Shown here piece by piece: positions 1-5,618 of a stretch of 9,328 bases of DNA. The position numbers and the translations under genes are program-made. This stretch comes from Planctomycetaceae bacterium (GTDB lineage Bacteria; Planctomycetota; Planctomycetia; Pirellulales; Pirellulaceae). The number at the start of each line of letters is the position of its first letter. The stretch's first letter is position 1. The notes under the pieces are model-generated. The model saw only the letters and a program-made list of their open reading frames with translations, had not been told where the DNA came from and did no database searches. The stretch covers positions 1 to 9,328 of the forward strand of contig SXHS01000142.1 of the NCBI GenBank assembly GCA_005773145.1, written 5' to 3'.

Positions 1-732
1 AGCTGCCTGCGATCCTCCACGCGTGATCGTGGGAGTCACCGTGTGGTCGAGGGGAATTGCGGCGAGGTGAGCTGAGTCCGCCGCCCATTGTTGCACGTCC
101 GTCGGCGGCCAGCGCTGGGTCACTTCTCGCGGGATCTCGGGTAATGTGGGCAATCCGTCTGAAGGCCACGGATCGGAATCGGGCAGATCGCTCAGATGAG
201 GCACCAGTTGTTTTTGCAAGAAGCGACGAAAATCATAGGCACGCAAGAAGATCCGGTCCGCAGCTCGCATGGGGAGCAATCCGTTGCCGTCGACTAGTTC
301 TAATCGCACGGGGATTTGTTTAGCTGCCGCTGCAACCATTCGCGGCAAGAAGAAACAAGGAAAATCATCCGTGACGACCAGGCAGGATCTCGCTGCCAGT
401 GCCGCCAACAGACCTCGGCCCTGGCCGGGAGTGGGCTCCAAGTACGGGTAGTACTGCGCCGGCTTGTCGGCGAGATTTCGGGAGTTGTCCGCCATGCCCT
501 GAATCACGAATTGGTGAATGCGGTCGCTGGCCCAGTGATAATCGCAACGCAGCGGCTCCAGAATGAGCAGTGGCTTGTTGAGGTCGGTGGCCCAGGCAAT
601 CGCCCGCTGCAGACTAAAGTTCCAAGTGGTGCGCCGAAAAGCGACCATCCAATAAAGCACGTAATCTCCCGATGCGCGCACCTCGCCGTTGCCGACAGTT
701 CGCACGCGCAGTTCAGGTATCCGCGAGGCCAT
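1..732 (-). CDS. Deoxyribodipyrimidine photolyase, N-terminal half (runs off left edge)
   Basis: Light-dependent DNA repair enzyme that would reverse UV-induced pyrimidine dimers using FADH-; cytoplasmic. The frame is open for 244 codons from an ATG at 732 to the window edge, so the C-terminal part is missing. Visible is the N-terminal alpha/beta (antenna-type) domain: YVLYWMVAFRRTTWN at residues 24-38, LNKPLLILEPLR at 51-62, HWASDRIHQFVIQGM at 66-80, and VVTDDFPCFFLPRMV at 119-133, a block resembling the 'VTD' segment of class II-type photolyases. LVDGNGLLP (146-154) and FRRFLQK (168-174) follow. The FAD-binding helical domain and electron-transfer tryptophans lie outside the window, so activity cannot be judged. 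The ATG is preceded by AAGG about 8 bases upstream; a GTG two codons earlier is possible but too close to that site. It starts 39 bases after the tex stop in the same direction, suggesting a shared transcript. Family assignment is from recognised motifs; the class is less certain. Confidence 0.85.
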   Translation of the reverse strand, partial: MASRIPELRVRTVGNGEVRASGDYVLYWMVAFRRTTWNFSLQRAIAWATDLNKPLLILEPLRCDYHWASDRIHQFVIQGMADNSRNLADKPAQYYPYLEPTPGQGRGLLAALAARSCLVVTDDFPCFFLPRMVAAAAKQIPVRLELVDGNGLLPMRAADRIFLRAYDFRRFLQKQLVPHLSDLPDSDPWPSDGLPTLPEIPREVTQRWPPTDVQQWAADSAHLAAIPLDHTVTPTITRGGSQAA

Positions 733-771
733 AATCACAACCTTGGCCGGCAAGCGGCGCCAGCAAGAGGC

Positions 772-3720
772 TCAGTCTTCCGCCGGCTTGGGCGGTGAGT
801 GAGATTTCTTCTCGAAGAATTGTTTGAGGTCCCCGAATGTGCGCATCGGCTCGCGTCCGGCCTCCATCGCCGGCGTGATGGGGACTTGAGGCTTAGGGGG
901 CGCTGACGATTGTCGCCGGGGCCGCTGGGGGCGTTCGTCGCGCCGTGGTTCGAAGCGCCGCCGATTGCCAGCTGGAGCGCGACCCGCCGGGGTGGCCGTT
1001 GCCGCCGGGGCTGCACGGTGGGGTTCGCGCCGTGCCGGACGAGGCTTCTCGCTTCCCGGGGGAATTGCCGTTAACGACACGCGACGTCGCTGCTTGTCGA
1101 TTTGCACGACCCAGACGCGGAGTACATCGCCCACGCTGACCAGATCGTGCGGGTCCCGCACGTACTGATCCGCCAAGCGACTGATATGAACCAACCCACT
1201 CTCTCCCAGCCCAATATCCACGAACGCACCGAAGTCGACGACATTCAGGACGGTTCCTGAAAACTCCATACCGGGTTGGAGATTTTCTAATTTGATGACG
1301 CCACGCCGCATTAATGGGGGCGGCTGATCGTCACGAGGATCGCGTCCGGGCCGCGCGAGGGCCGCCAGCATGTCACGCACGAGCAGGCTACCCAGCTCCA
1401 GTTCGCGTGCCAGAGCCTCACTGTCGACCTGCGCAATCCGATCCGCCAGCCTCGCCGCATTTTCTTGAGACGTTTTCTCTTGAGTCTCCTGAGTCTCTTC
1501 CGTCCCTTGAGTCGTTGTCTCGTGAGGGACCGTGGCAGCACCATTCGGCTGGGGCGCTGCGTCGCGACTGGTGGTTGCATGGCCTTGGCGTAGGGCCGTA
1601 GCCAGTTCACTCACGTCGCACCCTAGGTGAGCCAGCAGCTGTTGGGCCTGCGTATAACTTTCGGGATGAATCCAAGTCGCGTCCAACGGATTGTCACCAT
1701 CCAGAATGTGGAGGAAGCCAGCCGACTGCACAAACGTGGCTTGGCCAATCCCAGGGACTTCCTTGAGTTGATCCCGATCGCGAAATGGTCCGTGTTGTTG
1801 ACGATGGTCGTAGATGCGGCGGGCCGTTAGTTGATTTAGCCCCGAGACATACTCCAGCAGGGCTGGACTGGCCGTGTTGAGATTGACGCCCACGAAATTC
1901 ACGCAAGATCGGACGACTTCATCCAATGATTCGCGTAAGGGCTTGGATTTAATATCGTGCTGATAGAGGCCGACGCCGATATTGGACGGATTGATTTTTA
2001 CCAATTCCGATAGTGGGTCGAGCAGTCGACGTCCAATGGAGATCGCACCGCGGATGGTCGCATCGTAATCGGGCAATTCATCGCGACCGAGCGTGCTGGT
2101 CGAATACACACTGGCTCCGGCCTCATTGACAATCACATAGGAGACATCCTGGTCCTTCAGTTCCGCTTCGAGAATATCTGCGACCAACTGCTCGGCCTCG
2201 CGGCAGCCGGTGCCATTGCCGATGGCAATGATTCGTAGGGCATGCTGCTGAATCAACTCGACCAGCCGCTGGCGGCCGGCCAGGCGTTGCTCCTCGTTTC
2301 CCACCACGCCGATGATCTCGTGGGCGAGTACTTTGCCGAAGGGGTCAATGGCCGCTAATTTGCAGCCGTTGCGCAACCCGGGATCGATGACCATGACGGA
2401 CTGGCCACGCACGGGTGGCTGTAGCAATAATTTCCGCAAATTACGGGCAAAGACTCGGACCGCATGTTCTTCCGCGCCGTCGGTCATGTCGCGGCGGATT
2501 TCACGTTCCAAGCTGGGGAAAATCAGTCGCGTTAGGGCGTCGCGCACGCACTCCTGCAGGTATTCCGCGTAGGGATGCTCCGCTGGCACCAAGAGAGCCA
2601 GGGATTCTCGCAGCATCTGCTCCTCGTCGGCCTCGATTTTCACGCGCAGCACCCGCAACCGATCCCCCCGATTGATGGCCAGCAAACGATGGTGCGGAAT
2701 GCGACGCAGTGCTTCGCTGTAGTCGAAAAAGTCTTTGAACTCACGGTTGAGCTTTTCTCGCTTACGTTGGCGCAACGAGTGCCGCAATTGACGCCTCTGT
2801 TCCGCCACCGAAGCGTTGGAGGCCTTCTTGTTCCCCTTGCTGGCTACGGCTGGGGCGGGCTGTGGGGCATCCGTCATTGGGGCTAGTGTCGCCTGGTCGT
2901 CTGGTGTGGCAACCGGTGCGGCATCGCTCGTGGTTGCCGCCAATTCCTGGATGGGTGGTAGCTCGTGCGGGGTACTTTCCTCGGCTTGCTCGATCGGACC
3001 GGGGTTGGCTGTCACCTCGTGACCGGGGTTGGCTGTCACCTCGTGACCGATCTCGTTTGGCGGCGCTGACGGCGTGGTGGCGGGGCGGGGAGTTTCGCCT
3101 TCGTGACGTTTGGCGCATAAACGGCCCGTCTGCCAGATGACCTGCCGCAATCGGTCGCGCACATCCGCCCGTTCGCTAAAACGCTCGGCCAGGATATAGC
3201 GGGCACCGGCACAGGCGTCCTCCGCAGTGAGTACTCGTGTTTCTGGGCCCACAAACGCGGCGGCCAATGAATCCAAGGGGAGCGTCTCACCCGTAGCCGC
3301 TGACGCTTGAAGGATAGCATCCGCTAGCGGCTCAAGGCCATGTTGGCGGGCGGTGGTGGCCAGCGAACGGCGCTTGGGCTTGTAGGGGAGGTATAGGTCT
3401 TCCAGGCGCTTGTAACTGTCCGCCGTGGCGATCTGCTGTTCCAAGGCCTCGTTCAATTTGCCTTGGGACTGGATCGACTTGAGGATCGTCTCCTTGCGCA
3501 GGGCCAACTGTCGGTGTTTCTCCATCAGCTGCTGGATGTGGACGATCTGCTCCTCATCCAATCCGCCCGTACGATCCTTCCGGTAACGGGTGATGAACGG
3601 CACGGTGTTGCCATCGTCCAGCAGTTCGATGGTTTGACGCACGGCCCGCAACGGCAACCGCACGCCGCGCGCGATCGGTTCGGCAATCAGATCCAGATCA
3701 GCGACATCCGTTGTACTCAT
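772..3720 (-). CDS. tex: Tex-family S1 RNA-binding protein (transcription accessory protein), enlarged
   Basis: Tex proteins bind nucleic acid and are linked to transcription and RNA handling; cytoplasmic. Domains in order (982 residues): Tex N-terminal helical domain with NTVPFITRYRKDRTGGL (38-54) and LEDLYLPYKPKRRS (106-119); YqgF/RNase H-like domain with VIDPGLRNGCKLA (444-456), IAIGNGTGC (498-506) and NEAGASVYS (532-540), then SIGRRLLDPLSELVKI; helix-hairpin-helix region with VNLNTASPALLEYVSGLN (612-629) and VPGIGQATF (655-663); S1 domain at about 812-886 with DFGAFVDIGLGESGLVHIS. E. coli Tex is about 773 residues. The extra length comes from an Ala/Pro/Thr-rich insert near 207-305, a Gln/Glu/Thr-rich insert near 710-755, and a basic Arg/Pro-rich tail after 890. 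The ATG at 3720 is chosen because GGAGA ends 3 bases upstream; a GTG at 3732 overlaps that site and has none of its own. Likely first gene of a transcript that continues into photolyase. Confidence 0.95.
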   Translation of the reverse strand: MSTTDVADLDLIAEPIARGVRLPLRAVRQTIELLDDGNTVPFITRYRKDRTGGLDEEQIVHIQQLMEKHRQLALRKETILKSIQSQGKLNEALEQQIATADSYKRLEDLYLPYKPKRRSLATTARQHGLEPLADAILQASAATGETLPLDSLAAAFVGPETRVLTAEDACAGARYILAERFSERADVRDRLRQVIWQTGRLCAKRHEGETPRPATTPSAPPNEIGHEVTANPGHEVTANPGPIEQAEESTPHELPPIQELAATTSDAAPVATPDDQATLAPMTDAPQPAPAVASKGNKKASNASVAEQRRQLRHSLRQRKREKLNREFKDFFDYSEALRRIPHHRLLAINRGDRLRVLRVKIEADEEQMLRESLALLVPAEHPYAEYLQECVRDALTRLIFPSLEREIRRDMTDGAEEHAVRVFARNLRKLLLQPPVRGQSVMVIDPGLRNGCKLAAIDPFGKVLAHEIIGVVGNEEQRLAGRQRLVELIQQHALRIIAIGNGTGCREAEQLVADILEAELKDQDVSYVIVNEAGASVYSTSTLGRDELPDYDATIRGAISIGRRLLDPLSELVKINPSNIGVGLYQHDIKSKPLRESLDEVVRSCVNFVGVNLNTASPALLEYVSGLNQLTARRIYDHRQQHGPFRDRDQLKEVPGIGQATFVQSAGFLHILDGDNPLDATWIHPESYTQAQQLLAHLGCDVSELATALRQGHATTSRDAAPQPNGAATVPHETTTQGTEETQETQEKTSQENAARLADRIAQVDSEALARELELGSLLVRDMLAALARPGRDPRDDQPPPLMRRGVIKLENLQPGMEFSGTVLNVVDFGAFVDIGLGESGLVHISRLADQYVRDPHDLVSVGDVLRVWVVQIDKQRRRVSLTAIPPGSEKPRPARREPHRAAPAATATPAGRAPAGNRRRFEPRRDERPQRPRRQSSAPPKPQVPITPAMEAGREPMRTFGDLKQFFEKKSHSPPKPAED
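2998..3045. repeat. Exact 24-base tandem duplication inside tex
   Basis: Two identical 24-base units, 2998-3021 and 3022-3045, each starting accggggttggctgtcacc on the plus strand, followed by three more matching bases (acc). On the minus strand the unit keeps the reading frame and encodes the eight-residue repeat GHEVTANP, falling in the low-complexity insert between the Tex N-terminal region and the rest of the protein. The exact identity suggests a recent replication-slippage duplication in an unconstrained linker. Confidence 0.95.
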
Positions 3721-3723
3721 GGA

Positions 3724-3728
3724 TCTCC
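3724..3728 (-). promoter_or_regulatory. Ribosome binding site deciding the tex start
   Basis: GGAGA on the minus strand lies 3 bases before the ATG at 3720. It overlaps the beginning of the frame that would start at GTG 3732, so it supports the shorter protein beginning MSTTDVADLD. Confidence 0.65.
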
Positions 3729-3885
3729 ACACAGCATGTGATTGGCCGGTGAGTCTTGTCGCTTGGGCGGCAACTGGCCAGGCAAATCACAACGATAAGA
3801 GGGCTGGCAATGGAACGGCCGGGGGGCCCCGCACAACGGGTTGGTACTCAGTAAGACCAGGGAATGTATCACCACTCAACCCGCG

Positions 3886-3914
3886 AATCTAAGGCTTGCA
3901 TGCGAGCTTGTCAA
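3886..3914 (-). promoter_or_regulatory. Sigma70-like promoter reading toward tex
   Basis: On the minus strand a perfect -35 TTGACA (3914-3909) is followed after exactly 17 bases by TAGATT (3891-3886, 4 of 6 matches to TATAAT). Transcription would start near 3879 and give a leader of about 160 bases before the tex ATG. The leader contains a short GC-rich stem (cccg / cggg, 3828-3840) but no recognisable riboswitch. Confidence 0.55.
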
Positions 3915-3996
3915 GGATTCACCCGCATCCCCCCGCAGGCCGCCGAGGCCGGCACCCTTCGTTTTCGGCTGAGGGATCCAGGCAGTGTCTCTGGGA

Positions 3997-4023
3997 TTGA
4001 CAGCTGTCGTGCCAGCATAAATT
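3997..4023 (+). promoter_or_regulatory. Candidate promoter for the small gene at 4156
   Basis: A perfect TTGACA at 3997-4002 is followed by TAAATT at 4018-4023 (4 of 6), with a 15-base spacer that is shorter than ideal. It sits at the edge of the most AT-rich patch of this gap (about 4018-4035). The predicted leader would be about 125 bases. With 3886-3914 it would form a divergent promoter pair. Confidence 0.35.
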
Positions 4024-4155
4024 TTTTAAATTTCTACGAATCCCTGGTGCCCCGCTGGTCGATAGAGGGGCAGGAAGAGCGGAATGGTGCGCCGAAGGAA
4101 TCGGTGCCGCCGCGAATTGACCACCCCCCTGGTCTAGATTATGAGGGCACGTGCC

Positions 4156-4419
4156 ATGAGAAGGGATTCGACGAATCGTTGCCGTTTACGCGTCTATTTC
4201 GGGCCGGAAGATGATGGCGGCTCCGCCGTCCTGACCCAGGCCGCTGAAACCCAGAATCGGGTAACCGTGCCTGTCGGTGAGGTGCTGTCATTGCTGGTGG
4301 AAGCCACCAAGAGCAATCGTGGCTGGGTGCGGGACTTCGAAGACGACGAAATCACGCTCTCCACCGATCTATACGAGGTGCTGCTAGCGTACGAGCACTT
4401 CAGCCGCCCATCGGCCTGA
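4156..4419 (+). CDS. Small conserved-looking hypothetical protein (87 aa)
   Basis: Soluble, acidic small protein without a signal peptide, membrane segment or cysteine motif. Key stretches are RLRVYFGPEDD (10-20), VPVGEVLSLLVEATKSNRGWVRDFEDDEITLSTDLYEVLLAYEHF (38-82). The closing pattern (WVRDFEDDEI..S.DLYEVL.AY.HF.RPSA) reminds me of short hypothetical proteins from Planctomycetota; I know of no assigned function. The ATG at 4156 is preferred over one at 4141 because GAGGG (4143-4147) sits 8 bases before it, while nothing resembling a ribosome binding site precedes 4141. The residues between the two ATGs (MRARA) look like upstream sequence read through. It lies upstream of the LOG gene on the same strand with a 128-base gap that contains a separate -10 box, so co-transcription is possible but not required. 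Confidence 0.75.
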   Translation: MRRDSTNRCRLRVYFGPEDDGGSAVLTQAAETQNRVTVPVGEVLSLLVEATKSNRGWVRDFEDDEITLSTDLYEVLLAYEHFSRPSA

Positions 4420-4433
4420 TAGCCGGCGGCCGA
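4411..4433 (+). other. Stem-loop at the end of the small gene
   Basis: TCGGCC (4411-4416) pairs perfectly with GGCCGA (4428-4433) across an 11-base loop that contains the stop codon region and the palindrome GCCGGC. No T-run follows, so it does not qualify as a classical intrinsic terminator; it could act as a 3' end or partial terminator between the small gene and the LOG gene. Confidence 0.3.
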
Positions 4434-4441
4434 AATCAGCC

Positions 4442-4447
4442 TATAAT
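4442..4447 (+). promoter_or_regulatory. Perfect -10 box (TATAAT) upstream of the LOG gene
   Basis: TATAAT stands alone in an otherwise GC-rich gap, placing a transcription start near 4454 and a leader of about 95 bases before the GTG at 4548. No recognisable -35 hexamer is found at 16-19 bases spacing (that position overlaps the stem-loop at 4411-4433), so it may depend on an activator or be weak. Confidence 0.4.
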
Positions 4448-4547
4448 TCCCACATGCGGCCGCCCGCTGCTTGCGTGGCGCGCGGCGGCGACGACGCCAG
4501 GCGCGTCAGCCAGGCCGTTTTGTTTCGTCATGGGCAAGGGGGGTTGA

Positions 4548-5609
4548 GTGTCGGGGCACGAGAAACCATCCCGGTCGACCGGCCCAATGGGGGCGACCCC
4601 CATCCCCGCGCCCGATGGCGCGACCCCGGCTCGCCGCCGTCAGGTAGGCGACCTGATCGACAAGATCAAGGAGGCCGCCGATAAGCTCGAGAAAGATGGC
4701 TCGACACGCGGCGATCTCAAGCTACTCAGCCGTTCCATCCGCGAACTGCGATACGCGCTCAAGGTCTTCGCACCCTATCGCCGCGATCTGAAGGTGACGG
4801 TCTTCGGCTCCGCGCGGACGCCTCCCGATGCGCCGGCCTATCAATTGGCCGTACAATTCGGTCGCGCGATGGCCGAGCATGGATGGCTCGTGGTCACGGG
4901 TGCCGCGAGCGGCATCATGGAGGCTGGCCACCGCGGTGCTGGCCGGGAACATTCGATGGGGCTCAATATCATGTTGCCCTTCGAACAAGAGGCAAATCCC
5001 ATCATCGAAGGGGACCATAAATTGGTCCACATGAATTATTTTTTTACGCGCAAAGTTATGTTCGTCAAGGAATGCCACGCCGTGGTCTGTCTCCCAGGTG
5101 GTTTTGGCACTCTGGACGAGGCCATGGAAGTGCTGACCCTGTTGCAAACGGGCAAACGTGATCTCGTGCCGCTGGTGTTTCTCGACGAGCCGGGGGGAAC
5201 CTATTGGCCACGGTTCCATCAATTCATTCTGGATGAATTGCTGGCCAAGCAAATGATCTCCCCCGAGGACCTATCCTTGTATTGCTTGACCTCCGATTGC
5301 CAAGCGGCGGTCCGGGAGGTTCTGGATTTCTATCGCGTGTACCACAGCATGCGACATGTGCGGAATCGGCTGGTGTTTCGTCTGCGGCAGCCACTGGCCG
5401 CTGACGAGTTGGCCCAGGTCAACGATCAGTTTTCGGACATGTTATTGGATGGCCGCTTCGAATCCACTCCGCCGTTGCCTGGGGAAGCGGACGAGCCGGA
5501 ACTCGCCGCACTACCCCGCATTGCTTTCCACTTCAACCGTCGCAGCCTCGGCCGCTTGCGAGACTTGATTAATTGGCTCAATCGACGCCCGGCCCTCCAT
5601 GCCCCTTAG
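4548..5609 (+). CDS. LOG-family protein (TIGR00730-type Rossmann fold; nucleotide 5'-monophosphate phosphoribohydrolase-like)
   Basis: Members of this family hydrolyse nucleoside or cytokinin 5'-monophosphates to base plus ribose 5-phosphate; old annotations call them lysine decarboxylases. Cytoplasmic. Residues 1-80 form a polar N-terminal extension with a charged helix (DLIDKIKEAADKLEKDG). The Rossmann core starts at VTVFGSARTPPD (83-94), continues through VVTGAASGIMEAGHRGAG (115-132), and reaches the signature PGGFGTLDE (183-191, matching PGGxGTxxE). Arg168-Lys169 (FFTRKVMF) and Glu191 occupy the positions of the catalytic Arg and Glu of characterised LOG enzymes. A C-terminal segment of about 90 residues follows the core, longer than minimal LOG proteins of about 200 residues. 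GTG 4548 is chosen because AAGGGG ends about 6 bases upstream; the ATG at 4587 lacks such a site. Substrate unknown. It converges with the hemDE gene, with 9 bases between stops. Confidence 0.88.
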   Translation: MSGHEKPSRSTGPMGATPIPAPDGATPARRRQVGDLIDKIKEAADKLEKDGSTRGDLKLLSRSIRELRYALKVFAPYRRDLKVTVFGSARTPPDAPAYQLAVQFGRAMAEHGWLVVTGAASGIMEAGHRGAGREHSMGLNIMLPFEQEANPIIEGDHKLVHMNYFFTRKVMFVKECHAVVCLPGGFGTLDEAMEVLTLLQTGKRDLVPLVFLDEPGGTYWPRFHQFILDELLAKQMISPEDLSLYCLTSDCQAAVREVLDFYRVYHSMRHVRNRLVFRLRQPLAADELAQVNDQFSDMLLDGRFESTPPLPGEADEPELAALPRIAFHFNRRSLGRLRDLINWLNRRPALHAP

Positions 5610-5618
5610 TTGGGCCCC

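Larger units (their letters stand above)
3721..4155. other. Gene-free divergent intergenic region
   Basis: This 435-base gap separates the minus-strand tex unit from the plus-strand small gene. It holds the two candidate promoters listed separately, an AT-rich patch near 4018-4035, and GC-rich runs near 3817-3830. An open frame of 116 codons begins at 3864 but has no convincing protein character. I see no tRNA, riboswitch or repeat array. Confidence 0.6.

Noticed and set aside
316..798. Plus-strand open frame of 160 codons at the left edge
   Set aside because: Antisense to the photolyase, whose minus-strand frame carries recognisable motifs throughout; this translation has none.
2762..3118. 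118-codon minus-strand frame within tex
   Set aside because: Overlaps tex in another frame, exactly over the low-complexity linker; low-complexity DNA often opens several frames.
3864..4214. 116-codon plus-strand frame in the gap between tex and the small gene
   Set aside because: It overlaps the candidate tex promoter and the start of the small gene in another frame; the putative ribosome binding site abuts the ATG, and the composition looks random.
4530..4547. Five-codon mini-ORF (ATG...TGA) ending directly before the LOG GTG start
   Set aside because: It could suggest termination-reinitiation, but the ATG has no ribosome binding site of its own and its body is simply the G-rich Shine-Dalgarno sequence of the LOG gene.
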